From Subtercola lobariae (GTDB lineage: Bacteria; Actinomycetota; Actinomycetes; Actinomycetales; Microbacteriaceae), in assembly GCF_014640255.1 (NCBI RefSeq), contig NZ_BMGP01000004.1:1-64000 (forward strand): a stretch of DNA of 64,000 nucleotides. The letters are read 5' to 3'. Of the stretch, positions 1-7,044 are shown piece after piece (within the stretch, counting starts at the first letter, position 1; every line of letters starts with the position of its first letter). A model generated the notes under the pieces. It was not told the origin of the DNA and did no database searches. It saw only the letters and a program-made list of their open reading frames with translations. The position numbers and the translations under genes were made by a program.

Positions 1-1
1 C

Positions 2-100
2 CGCTTGCACGGCGAGCTCGGCCACATCCCACCCATCGAGAAAGAGAACGCCTACTACTCACAAACCCCCGTCCCTCGACCGAGAGAACGGGTCAACTAG
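2..100 (+). CDS. IS3-family transposase, C-terminal 32 residues (cut by window edge)
   Basis: The frame beginning at base 2 reads RLHGELGHIPPIEKENAYYS and ends in TAG at 98-100. This matches the conserved end of the IS3-family OrfB integrase core, where the chain typically closes with an HGxLG-xxPPxExExxYY pattern. The DDE catalytic residues would lie upstream of the window. A short GC-rich hairpin (AGCCCC...GGGGCT, about 100-122) follows the stop and may belong to the insertion-sequence end. Whether the copy is intact cannot be judged. Confidence 0.72.
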   Translation, partial: RLHGELGHIPPIEKENAYYSQTPVPRPRERVN

Positions 101-120
101 AGCCCCCACCAAACCCGGGG

Positions 121-384
121 CTAGACAGTGCTGTGTAAATCAATGACGCCCATTGCTACCAGAACCACTAAGAGGTAACCGATAAGAAACACCGAGACAG
201 CAGCGAAGGCCGCCACCTTTGCCGGCCGGGTCGGGTACGGTCGGCGTCGAGCCAACTCACACAGCCAGATAGCGGCAAGCAGCCAAGTCAGAATGAGCGC
301 GGGTCCGAGCATGCCCGGCAAGAGTCGGTAGGCAGCGGCCAGAACAACGATTACGGCGAATATTGCGGCGAGCACTGCCTCCAC
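121..384 (-). CDS. Small membrane protein, unknown function
   Basis: An 87-residue hydrophobic protein with a GTG start at 384. It shows about three membrane segments (residues 4-24, 26-44 and 58-80), with a short basic loop RRRPYPTRPAK between the second and third. I do not recognise the family. A GGAGGA sequence exists upstream but lies about 20 bases from the GTG, so the start is uncertain. It sits between the IS3 remnant and the element's replication module and is probably accessory DNA. Confidence 0.45.
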   Translation of the reverse strand: MEAVLAAIFAVIVVLAAAYRLLPGMLGPALILTWLLAAIWLCELARRRPYPTRPAKVAAFAAVSVFLIGYLLVVLVAMGVIDLHSTV

Positions 385-689
385 AGCCCAGACGATTCGT
401 ATTGTCCTCCGATCGATCGGGGCACCGGCGTCATATGCCTTGAGTTGCGCGACATGCCCTGCTGGGCACTGGCAAGCGGTCCCCCTTTTTTATGAAATTG
501 CACGATACGCCGACTCGCGAGCGAGGAAAAGCCCTCTCTCGTAACGGCCGCCATCACTGCGATTTCCGACCCCTACAGCTCGGTAACTATTGGATAGTGA
601 CCGGACCGCTCGAGGTCTCTCAAAGGGAATGCTCCGGAGCGCGCCGGGTCTGAATTCGCCGCGCATGTTTCGCCGTCTTCATCGGTTCG
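385..689. other. Gene-free stretch of 305 bases
   Basis: No convincing gene, RNA or large repeat is seen. The only local features are a C5T6 run at about 482-492 and a weak dyad of GCGAG/CTCTCTCG elements around 515-540. It is less GC-rich than most of the window, in keeping with accessory DNA. Confidence 0.4.
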
Positions 690-1367
690 TCATCCTTCGG
701 ATAAGTCTTGAGACTGATCGACTTTGATGTGGTTCAGGGCAGTCCAGTGCCCGCGAACGTCGTACGCTGATTCGGCTCGTAGACGATGGCGTTGTGTTCG
801 AAAGATGTATTTGTCGGCTTCGCGGTTCACGATCCTGGCGGCTTCTGCGGTGCAATAGTACGAGATTTGTGTGATGTTTTCGCGGTCGAGTCGGTAGGTG
901 TGGTTGTCGAATATTTGCTTGTATCGTTGCCAGGTCTTCGGTGTGAGCTCGACCTCGATGAGCTCGATGTGGTCGCCTTTCTGAGCGACGCCATCGGCTT
1001 GGTGCTCGAGCATTCCTGACGGTTTCCGGTCACGGTTCCAGGTGAAACCTGCGGCGAGGTAGCGGGCCGATATGAGGGCGACGGCTACCTCGTGCCGGGT
1101 GGTCTGTCGGAACAGGTTCGGGGCGGGTTTGCCGATGGCTTGATGGGTTGCCCAGACGATCGATGAGTCGCGAAATGTTGGCCGGGCCCGGTCGAGAAGG
1201 CCTGCCTGCATAAGACGATTGACCCAGTGGTTCGCTCTTCTAACGGCAACGGGTTGACCGGTTCCGAGGTACGCACCGAGGGCCCACCGGATGGCTTCGA
1301 TGTCCGCGATTCTGACGATGGCCAGCCAGTCCAACATGCGTTCGTCACGCATCGTGATCTGCACCAT
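690..1367 (-). CDS. Replication-relaxation-like protein (winged helix plus nuclease-like domain)
   Basis: A 225-residue protein. The first 65 residues look like a winged helix (RMLDWLAIVRIADIEAI..., then RANHWVNRLMQAGLLDR). The C-terminal half has the acidic pattern HQADG...IELIEVELTPKT followed by RYKQIFDN. This fits the replication-relaxation family (PF13814) of actinobacterial plasmids and integrative elements, in which a restriction-endonuclease-like fold is predicted. Members sit near origins and transfer genes, as here: the gene is next to an inverted repeat, a DnaA box and iterons. The family call is from pattern and context. A role in nicking or priming is inference. Confidence 0.6.
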   Translation of the reverse strand: MVQITMRDERMLDWLAIVRIADIEAIRWALGAYLGTGQPVAVRRANHWVNRLMQAGLLDRARPTFRDSSIVWATHQAIGKPAPNLFRQTTRHEVAVALISARYLAAGFTWNRDRKPSGMLEHQADGVAQKGDHIELIEVELTPKTWQRYKQIFDNHTYRLDRENITQISYYCTAEAARIVNREADKYIFRTQRHRLRAESAYDVRGHWTALNHIKVDQSQDLSEG

Positions 1368-1485
1368 GTCACACCACCCGCATCTGTCCGAAATTGTTCA
1401 CCGATCCCCGCCTATTCGTCCCGTTTACTTCTGTGTCTTTCATGTCTTTTCTTCCTTCCCCTCACCTTTCACTCTCTGTTGTTTT

Positions 1486-1611
1486 CTGTTTTTCCCTGTC
1501 CCACTGTTCTTTCTTTACTTCCCAACCTCCCTCACCAATAACGCAGTGGTGGGTGCGGGAGGTTGGGAAGCGCGCCTCGTGCGGGAAGGGCAGTGGGACA
1601 GGGAAAAACAG
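1486..1611. repeat. Long nested inverted repeat
   Basis: The outer arms at 1486-1506 and 1591-1611 are perfect 21-base complements. Inner arms at 1518-1531 and 1557-1570 add 14 perfect base pairs. The left side is pyrimidine-rich, so single-stranded DNA or transcript could fold into a large cruciform or hairpin. It is too long for an ordinary terminator and lacks a T-run. A role in replication or transfer is possible. Confidence 0.8.
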
Positions 1612-1740
1612 GCCTCACCCCGGCCATTGCTACGGCCAGCCTTGGGCCGGGTCAACGGAAGTAGGCGCGAAGGTTCACCGATCCCTCGGTCATCAGATTC
1701 ATGGCTGCCCGCTGGAGTCAGCTCCGGCACTCTCTCCGAG

Positions 1741-1749
1741 TTATCCACA
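1741..1749 (+). promoter_or_regulatory. Consensus DnaA box
   Basis: TTATCCACA is an exact match to the DnaA-box consensus. It lies about 100 bases from three iterons and beside a gene for a small winged-helix protein. One exact box could be chance in 64 kb, but its position in the origin-like gap makes it meaningful. Confidence 0.6.
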
Positions 1750-1845
1750 GGCGCGCTTGTCGGCTTGCGCGTACTGTTCTGGTTTTGTTCTGTACTGGTT
1801 CTTCCTGTTAGGGGGGTCACTGGCTGACCCCCTTTTCATCCAGTT

Positions 1846-1907
1846 AGTGACACCCTGGGGTGGTCACTGAGTGACACTCTGAGGTGGTCAGAAAGTGACA
1901 CCCTGAT
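1846..1907. repeat. Three iterons with 24-bp period
   Basis: Copies begin at 1846, 1870 and 1894. The first two read AGTGACAC(C/T)CTG(G/A)GGTGGTCA and the third is a partial AGTGACACCCTGAT. The third overlaps the 3' end of the winged-helix gene, encoding its last residues QGVTF. Direct repeats just downstream of and overlapping a replication gene are typical of iteron-controlled origins. Confidence 0.75.
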
Positions 1908-2292
1908 CCCGCCGCTCGGTCAGGTTCACGACCGGGTTGAGCCGCCGCTTCATGGTGGGTGGCCGGCTGCTGTCGAGGAGTAGTTCGAACTCGGCCCGCT
2001 GACCGCTGCGCCCCGGCCGCACGCGCCGAATGGCACCCTTGCCAAGCAGCTCCCGCATGGTGCGGTTCACGACCTGGAAGGCACGATTTGAGCCGTTCTC
2101 GGGTGCAAGGAAGCCGAGGGCGATGGCGGACATTTCCCGGCCGCCGAAGTACCGCCGTGGCAATGCGCCGGCAGGGTTGTCGTGGTCGTCCCAGCATTCC
2201 AGTGCCATGTGCAGCAGCAGCCGTGCGGCGTTCGACCCGAGCTGCAGTTCTGCGGCGACGAGTACGGCGTTCTTTGCCGCGTACAACCCCAC
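1888..2292 (-). CDS. Probable origin-binding winged-helix protein
   Basis: 134 residues from a GTG at 2292, which lies five bases beyond the stop of the upstream AlpA-like gene, so translation is probably coupled. The segment RYFGGREMSAIALGF...AFQVVNRTMRELLGKGAIRRVRPGRSGQRAEFELLL looks like a winged helix with a basic wing. The open frame extends further upstream, but that part is out of phase with the clearly real upstream protein and has no protein-like character, so I start at 2292. Iterons begin within its last codons. By position and size it is a candidate replication initiator or origin-binding protein; this is inference. Confidence 0.6.
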   Translation of the reverse strand: MGLYAAKNAVLVAAELQLGSNAARLLLHMALECWDDHDNPAGALPRRYFGGREMSAIALGFLAPENGSNRAFQVVNRTMRELLGKGAIRRVRPGRSGQRAEFELLLDSSRPPTMKRRLNPVVNLTERRDQGVTF

Positions 2293-2296
2293 CGTC

Positions 2297-2503
2297 TCAG
2301 TAGGCGCGCGACCGGGTACCGGTTCGGGTCTGCGCGGAGGACTCGATCCACTCCAGCGCCTCAGACATCTTGTACAGCACCGTCTTAGGTGTCGGCTTGT
2401 AGAACCTGGGACCGAGTCCCCGGTAGCGGAGTTGCGCAAGTCCCGGGACGCTGACGCCGCAGAGTTGGCTGAGGGTGGCGGGATTGATGAATTCGTCATT
2501 CAT
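2297..2503 (-). CDS. AlpA/excisionase-like helix-turn-helix protein
   Basis: 68 residues from ATG at 2503, preceded by AAAGGA. The pattern INPATLSQLCGVSVPGLAQLRYRGLGPRFYK... is the helix-turn-helix and wing of small MerR-like excisionase/AlpA proteins of mobile elements. They bind att-site or promoter DNA and either direct excision or activate element genes. It is divergent from the XRE repressor at 2605 across a 101-base gap containing an inverted repeat. It heads a two-gene unit with the winged-helix protein. Confidence 0.65.
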   Translation of the reverse strand: MNDEFINPATLSQLCGVSVPGLAQLRYRGLGPRFYKPTPKTVLYKMSEALEWIESSAQTRTGTRSRAY

Positions 2504-2524
2504 GTCAGTTTGTCCTTTCGGAGG

Positions 2525-2555
2525 TTGTGATCAACTTGTGTTGTTGGAATCACAA
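2525..2555. promoter_or_regulatory. Candidate operator in the divergent repressor/AlpA promoter
   Basis: TTGTGAT (2525-2531) and ATCACAA (2549-2555) are perfect inverted half-sites separated by 17 bases. They lie between the AlpA-like gene and the XRE repressor gene. The XRE protein is the obvious candidate ligand. Confidence 0.5.
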
Positions 2556-2604
2556 TACGATTACCGATCTGGTTTGACAAGCATCTGATTGCTAAGCTGT
2601 CGAA

Positions 2605-3198
2605 ATGGCAGACTTTAGGACTGAGTTGAGTATCGGCAAACGCATTGCCGCGGCCCGGAAACAACGCGGTATGACCACCGCCCGCGACCTCGCCGACGCG
2701 ATCCCGGTCGAGACCATAAGTGAAGCGGTAATCCAGAACATCGAAGCCGGCCGGAAAGTCGAACTCTCCGTCAGCCAACTCCTGAACATCGCCCACGCAC
2801 TCCGCGTCCCACCCCTATTCCTGCTCGCGCCGGTCGGCTTGCCCTCGCGTGGGCCCGACGTGCCCAACCTCTGCAGCGATCTACAGGGCATGTCGACGAT
2901 CGAGTTCGACGCGTGGCTCACGGGAGCACCGGATGGCGCATACCGGTGGAAAACCAAAGACGAACGAGCCGAGCGCTCCGAGCTGCAAGCCATGCGCGAG
3001 CTAAATCAGCAGCTCCAGGAACGAAGACGCCTAAGCGCCATCTTGGAGATTGAGAAGGAAGACAACATGACAGAGGACCAGATGAACCAACAAACCTGGG
3101 AGTCCACACCCGAACGAATCGCGAACGTACAACGCCGCATCGACCAACTCGAGTCCTACCTCACCTCCGCGGGATGGGACCTCGACGGATGGGCATAG
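2605..3198 (+). CDS. XRE-family repressor with C-terminal coiled coil
   Basis: 197 residues. Residues 9-75 form a Cro/CI-type helix-turn-helix (IGKRIAAARKQRGM...VIQNIEAG...LSVSQLLNIAHALRVPPLFLL). The later part is strongly charged and helical (ERAERSELQAMRELNQQLQERRR...) and probably dimerises. There is no clear ribosome-binding site before the ATG, so the message may be leaderless. It lies 51 bases upstream of the integrase and divergent from the AlpA-like gene, the usual place for the repressor that keeps an integrated element quiet. Confidence 0.75.
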   Translation: MADFRTELSIGKRIAAARKQRGMTTARDLADAIPVETISEAVIQNIEAGRKVELSVSQLLNIAHALRVPPLFLLAPVGLPSRGPDVPNLCSDLQGMSTIEFDAWLTGAPDGAYRWKTKDERAERSELQAMRELNQQLQERRRLSAILEIEKEDNMTEDQMNQQTWESTPERIANVQRRIDQLESYLTSAGWDLDGWA

Positions 3199-3249
3199 CA
3201 AAAGTTTCGAATCGCGCCTCGCGCGGCTAGACGGTAAAAGGAGCAGGAC

Positions 3250-4383
3250 GTGGGAACAATCGAATCGTACGAATCGGCCTCGGGGAAGAGGTATCGCGTT
3301 CGATTCCGAAAGCCCGATCACACACAGACACGCAAAAACGGTTTCATCACGAAGAAGGAAGCCGAGCGATTTCTGCGCGAAGTCGAGACCGCTAAAGACA
3401 CTGGGACCTACATTGATGCAAGTGAGGCACGGGCGTCCATCGGCGAACTCGGAGCAACGTGGATGACGCACCAGACTCAGCTCAAACCGTCGTCGTTTCG
3501 CGCAGTCGAGGTCGCATGGAGACTGCACGTGGAGCCTTCGTGGGGACCGATTTCCGTCGGCGATATACGTCACAGTGAAGTTCAAGCTTGGGTATCCAAG
3601 CTGAGCGTCGATCGAAGCGCAACAACAATTCTGCGCGCATACGGGATCCTCGCCGCGATTCTCGATGTCGCCGTCAAGGACCGCCGAGTCATGTCGAATC
3701 CGGCTCGCGGTGTGAACCTGCCGCGCAAGACTCCGAAGCCTCGTGTGTATTTGTCGCACGGGCAGGTTCAGCTTGTGGCCGATCAGGCCGGCGATCAAGG
3801 AGATCTGGTGCTCTTTCTTTCGTACACCGGTCTCAGGTGGGGCGAAGCGACGGCGTTGCGAGTCCGGAGCCTCGACGCAATGCGCCGTCGAGTGAGCGTC
3901 ACAGAGAATGCCGTTCAGGTCGGTGGTCCGATCGTCATCGGAACACCGAAGAACCATTCGAGCCGAAGTGTTCCCTATCCGCCATTCCTGTCGGATGCGC
4001 TAGCCGCTCGATGCGTTGGCAAGTCGAAAGATGAACTGCTCTTCTCGGGCCCAAGCGGCCACGTTCGTCTTCCCGACTCGAGAAGAGGATGGTTCGCGTC
4101 CGCCGTGAGATCCGCGCAAAGTGTCGATCCCGATATCCAGCGGGTAACCGTGCACGATCTTCGTCACACGGCGGCGAGCCTCGCGATCAGCTCAGGAGCA
4201 AACGTCAAAGCCGTGCAGCGGATGCTCGGACACGCTTCGGCGGCCATGACGCTCGACACTTACGCAGACCTCTTCGACGATGACCTTGATGCGGTTGCTT
4301 TAGCCCTCGGTGAGGCCAAGGCAAAATCAAGTGTGTCCAAAATGTGTCCAAACGAGGTCCTGGACAGAAGGAAAACCCCCTGA
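3250..4383 (+). CDS. Tyrosine-type site-specific integrase
   Basis: 377 residues from a GTG start with AAGGAG seven bases upstream. The N-terminal part has the AP2-like arm-binding and SAM-like core domains. The catalytic set is complete: Arg196 in YTGLRWGEA, His302 and Arg305 in HDLRHTAASL, His328 in LGHAS and Tyr338 in TLDTYADLF. It should recombine the element into the adjacent tRNA-Ser gene. Its C-terminus is nearly identical to that of the integrase remnant at 56.5 kb, although that copy has lost Arg and Tyr. Confidence 0.93.
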   Translation: MGTIESYESASGKRYRVRFRKPDHTQTRKNGFITKKEAERFLREVETAKDTGTYIDASEARASIGELGATWMTHQTQLKPSSFRAVEVAWRLHVEPSWGPISVGDIRHSEVQAWVSKLSVDRSATTILRAYGILAAILDVAVKDRRVMSNPARGVNLPRKTPKPRVYLSHGQVQLVADQAGDQGDLVLFLSYTGLRWGEATALRVRSLDAMRRRVSVTENAVQVGGPIVIGTPKNHSSRSVPYPPFLSDALAARCVGKSKDELLFSGPSGHVRLPDSRRGWFASAVRSAQSVDPDIQRVTVHDLRHTAASLAISSGANVKAVQRMLGHASAAMTLDTYADLFDDDLDAVALALGEAKAKSSVSKMCPNEVLDRRKTP

Positions 4384-4415
4384 CTTCCTTGTAACCAAAG
4401 GGAAGCAGGGGGTTT
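4373..4415 (-). terminator. Terminator of tRNA-Ser, overlapping the integrase 3' end
   Basis: The arms AAACCCCCTGACTTCC (4373-4388) and GGAAGCAGGGGGTTT (4401-4415) pair with a single bulged base. Reading leftward from the tRNA, the hairpin is followed by TTTTCC. It can end tRNA-Ser transcription and also stop integrase read-through. It overlaps the last codons of the integrase, so the element supplies the tRNA's terminator. Confidence 0.65.
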
Positions 4416-4420
4416 GAGAG

Positions 4421-4510
4421 TGGCGGTACCGGTGGGATTTGAACCCACGGTGCTCTTTCAAGCACACAACTTTTCGAGAGTTGCACCTTCGGCCGCTCGG
4501 ACACGGTACC
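4421..4510 (-). tRNA. tRNA-Ser(CGA)
   Basis: The acceptor stem GGTACCG/CGGTACC, discriminator G and encoded CCA are present. The anticodon stem-loop is CAACT-CTCGAAA-AGTTG (anticodon CGA). A long variable arm (GTGCTTGAAAGAGCAC) marks a class II serine tRNA. The TPsiC arm is GTGGGTTCAAATCCCAC. Its 3' end faces the integrase gene and is the likely attachment site. Confidence 0.95.
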
Positions 4511-4648
4511 GGGAGATACTTTACGGCACGCTTGGGCAGGGCGCCAATCGGCGTGGGGGCGGGGTCAGGTGACCCGGGCATCCGGGGCCCGACGAGTCGA
4601 AAGCGCAAGCCGCAGCGCTGCACGAGGCAACGTGCCAAAATTGCGAGG

Positions 4649-5680
4649 GTGACTTACACCGCTGCAGATGACCGCTACGAAAAACTCCCCTACCGCCGAA
4701 CGGGCCGAAGCGGGCTCAAACTGCCCGCCGTGTCGCTCGGGCTCTGGCAGAATTTCGGCGATACCACCACGACCGAAACGCAGCGCGCCATTCTGCGGCG
4801 GGCGTTCGATCTGGGCGTGACGCACATCGACCTGGCGAACAACTACGGTCCGCCGTACGGCAGTGCTGAGACGAACTTCGGTCGCATTTTCGCTGAAGAC
4901 TTTGCGCCGTACCGCGACGAGCTGGTCATCTCGACGAAGGCCGGGTACGACATGTGGCCGGGCCCTTACGGCGACTTCGGCTCGCGCAAATACCTGCTCG
5001 CGAGCCTCGACCAGTCGCTTGGGCGCATGGGTCTCGACTACGTCGACATCTTCTACTCGCACCGGTCTGATCCCGAGACTCCGCTCAAGGAGACGATGGG
5101 CGCGTTGCATACCGCGGTGACGAGCGGCCGCGCGCTGTACGCCGGCATCTCGAGCTACTCGCCGGAGCGCACGGTGGCGGCCGCTCGTATTCTGGCCGAT
5201 CTGGGCACTCCCCTGCTCATCCACCAGCCCTCGTATTCGATGTTCAATCGCTGGATCGAGAGCGGTCTGCTCGATACCCTCGACGAGCTGGGGGTGGGAT
5301 GCATCGCCTTCTCGCCACTCGCCCAGGGTCTGCTCACCGACCGGTACTTGAACGGCATTCCGAGCGATTCGCGGGCGGCGCAGAACGGCTCGATGCAGCA
5401 GAGCTTCATCAGCGACGAGACGCTCGCTCGCGTGCGTGGGCTGAACGATATCGCTGCCGGCCGCGGGCAGACGTTGGCGCAGCTCGCGCTTTCGTGGGCG
5501 CTTCGGGATGCACGTGTCACGTCAGTGCTCATCGGAGCCTCGAGCGTGCGCCAACTAGAAGACAACCTCGCGGCGACTTCGAATCTCGCGTTCGAGGCCG
5601 CCGAGCTTGCCGCCATCGACGAGTTCGCGAAGGACTCCGGCATCAACCTCTGGGCGAACTCGAGCGCCGTGGGGGCCTGA
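4649..5680 (+). CDS. Aldo/keto reductase, YghZ (L-glyceraldehyde 3-phosphate reductase)-like
   Basis: 343 residues from a GTG at 4649. It has the long shared pattern of YghZ-type reductases: RTGRSGLKLPAVSLGLW, FDLGVTHIDLANNYGPP (catalytic Asp and Tyr), ELVISTKAGYDMWPGPYG, YVDIFYSHR (His) and VTSVLIGASSVRQLEDN. It is a cytosolic NADPH-dependent TIM-barrel enzyme reducing small aldehydes such as methylglyoxal. The start is a compromise: the frame is open further upstream through the tRNA, but residue conservation begins near 4680. It stands alone after tRNA-Ser. Confidence 0.9.
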   Translation: MTYTAADDRYEKLPYRRTGRSGLKLPAVSLGLWQNFGDTTTTETQRAILRRAFDLGVTHIDLANNYGPPYGSAETNFGRIFAEDFAPYRDELVISTKAGYDMWPGPYGDFGSRKYLLASLDQSLGRMGLDYVDIFYSHRSDPETPLKETMGALHTAVTSGRALYAGISSYSPERTVAAARILADLGTPLLIHQPSYSMFNRWIESGLLDTLDELGVGCIAFSPLAQGLLTDRYLNGIPSDSRAAQNGSMQQSFISDETLARVRGLNDIAAGRGQTLAQLALSWALRDARVTSVLIGASSVRQLEDNLAATSNLAFEAAELAAIDEFAKDSGINLWANSSAVGA

Positions 5681-6009
5681 CGGCCCGCCCGCCTGCTTGC
5701 CCGGCCGGCCCGCCCGGGAGTTAGGTCGGAGCAGAGCACTCATGTCGACGTATTGCGGGCATGCGCGCTCTGCTCCGACCGAACTCCCGCGCGGGGTCGA
5801 CTTTCGACGGAGATTCGGGCATCCGTCGGCAGGGCTGCGGCGGATGGCCGTATCTCCGTCGAAAGGCGGGTCAGGCGCCAGGGCGCCGGTGGCTCGCCCG
5901 TCGAAAGACGGGTCAGGCGCCCGGTGGCTCTGCGGCAGGGCGACGGGTCGTGGTTGCGGGTGCTCGATCAGCCGGAGTTTCGTTCGGCGTAGCCGAATAG
6001 GCTGGAGCC
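5681..6009. repeat. Intergenic region packed with inverted and direct repeats
   Basis: The 329-base gap holds three structures. A 22-bp inverted repeat lies at 5716-5737 and 5767-5788 with one mismatch. A perfect 14-bp inverted repeat, CTTTCGACGGAGAT and complement, lies at 5801-5814 and 5852-5865. A 23-base direct repeat, CGTCGAAAG(G/A)CGGGTCAGG..., lies at 5857-5879 and 5899-5921. No gene is seen. It may terminate the reductase message. The density of repeats resembles decayed extragenic palindromes. Confidence 0.7.
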
Positions 6010-6957
6010 ATGGTCTTTCCCGGGCTCGATCGCCGCGACAGTGCTGCCACCCCCGGCAGCGTTCCGGGCGCAGCCGCGGCGCCCACCGTGCTGCTGCTGC
6101 ACGCCCACCCTGACGACGAAACGCTCGCGACCGGCGGCCTCATGGCCCGGCTGGTCGCCGACGGGGCGCGCGTCGTACTCGTCACGGGCACCCGCGGCGA
6201 GCGCGGCGAAGTGGTGCCCGGGCCACTCAAACACCTCGAGGGCACGCCCGAGCTCGCCGCAACCCGGGTCTTCGAGCTCGCCGCTGCGATGCGCGAGCTA
6301 GGCGTGATCGACCACCGTTTCTTGGGCGAAGTGGATGCCCGTGCCGAAGGCCTGGCCCCGCGCAGCTACCTCGACTCAGGTATGCAATGGGCCCCTTCGG
6401 GTATGGCCGAGGCGGCAGCGGATGCTCCGGCCGACGCCTTGAGCCTGGCTCCGTTCGACGAGGTCGTGGCCGATGTGCTGGCCGTGGTGGCGGAGCTACG
6501 CCCGCAGGTCATTGTGAGCTATGACGAGCGGGGTGGGTACGGGCATCCCGATCACGTGCGCATGCACGACGCAGCCGTGGCCGCCGTGGCAGCGGTGGCA
6601 GCCCTGGGATCGGTGGCAGCCCTGGCATTGGTGGCAGCCGAAGCAGCTGCGGCGGTCGGGGCAGCCGTGGCGGCCGTGCCCCCCTTCGCCCTGCCGAACG
6701 AAACCCGAATCGACCTCTACACCGTCATTCCCGACTCAGCAGAAGCCGAAGACACCGACATCGTCGTGCCACTCGGCCCGTACCGCGACGCGAAGTTTCG
6801 CGCACTCGCGGCCCACCGCACCCAGTTGAGCGTCGAGGGCGACGAGATCGTGCTTTCGGGGGGCCAACGGCACGCGGTGAGCGACGCTGAAGTCTTTCGG
6901 CTATACGCAGGTTCAGAGGACAGCGAGCCCGGGCATCCGGCAGCCGAATCGCCCTGA
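6010..6957 (+). CDS. PIG-L family deacetylase, MshB-like
   Basis: 315 residues. The zinc-binding AHPDDE motif is at residues 32-37 and the second metal/catalytic motif GYGHPDH at about 176-182, followed by an invariant-looking histidine in VRMH. The block GTRGERGEVVPGPL and the overall layout match MshB, which deacetylates GlcNAc-inositol during mycothiol synthesis. Closely related members act on mycothiol conjugates or other GlcNAc compounds, so the substrate is not certain. An unusual alanine/valine-rich insert (about residues 188-224), built from repeated GCAGCGGTGGCAGC-like units, separates the HPDH motif from the C-terminal part. Confidence 0.8.
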   Translation: MVFPGLDRRDSAATPGSVPGAAAAPTVLLLHAHPDDETLATGGLMARLVADGARVVLVTGTRGERGEVVPGPLKHLEGTPELAATRVFELAAAMRELGVIDHRFLGEVDARAEGLAPRSYLDSGMQWAPSGMAEAAADAPADALSLAPFDEVVADVLAVVAELRPQVIVSYDERGGYGHPDHVRMHDAAVAAVAAVAALGSVAALALVAAEAAAAVGAAVAAVPPFALPNETRIDLYTVIPDSAEAEDTDIVVPLGPYRDAKFRALAAHRTQLSVEGDEIVLSGGQRHAVSDAEVFRLYAGSEDSEPGHPAAESP

Positions 6958-6976
6958 GTTCGGCAAACCATGAGTG

Positions 6977-6995
6977 TTAGGCTCGCCTTACTAGA
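6977..6995 (+). promoter_or_regulatory. Candidate DtxR/IdeR iron box
   Basis: TTAGGCTCGCCTTACTAGA agrees at 13 of 19 positions with the DtxR/IdeR consensus TTAGGTTAGCCTAACCTAA, including the central GCCT. It lies 50 bases upstream of the chosen start of the oxygenase-like gene. Iron control would be sensible for an iron-dependent enzyme. It is a single weak site. Confidence 0.4.
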
Positions 6996-7044
6996 TCACG
7001 TCACAACGCGCTTGGTCTCTTCAGAGAAGGGCACAGTCACCCCA

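Larger units (their letters stand above)
1368..1887. other. Origin-like non-coding region of the integrated element
   Basis: This gap of about 520 bases between two minus-strand genes has several origin-type signals. They are a pyrimidine-rich tract (about 1425-1540), a nested long inverted repeat (1486-1611), an exact DnaA box (1741-1749), a GTACTG direct repeat (about 1771-1800), a perfect 8-bp hairpin with a 5-base loop (1812-1832) and iterons entering the next gene (1846-1907). Such a combination is typical of theta-type plasmid origins. Function as an origin is inferred. Confidence 0.6.
1..4420. mobile_element. Integrated plasmid-like element at tRNA-Ser(CGA), right part
   Basis: The integrase gene ends 37 bases from the 3' end of tRNA-Ser. 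Everything to its left has the layout of an actinobacterial integrative or replicative element: XRE repressor, AlpA-like protein, winged-helix protein with iterons, exact DnaA box, replication-relaxation-like protein and an IS3 transposase tail. Ordinary chromosomal genes begin only on the other side of the tRNA. The left attachment site should be a repeat of the tRNA 3' part and was not seen in the window, so the element probably extends beyond base 1. The exact boundary is inferred. Confidence 0.7.

Noticed and set aside
1085-1827. Several overlapping open frames across the origin-like region
   Set aside because: They run through the inverted repeat and pyrimidine tract, have biased low-complexity translations and no start signals.
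1846-1907. CRISPR array
   Set aside because: Three contiguous direct repeats without unique spacers and with no cas genes; they fit iterons. No CRISPR was seen elsewhere.
2293-2499. Upstream extension of the winged-helix gene to 2499
   Set aside because: This part is out of phase with the clear AlpA-like protein and translates to Arg/Ser/Pro-rich noise; the GTG at 2292 fits translational coupling.
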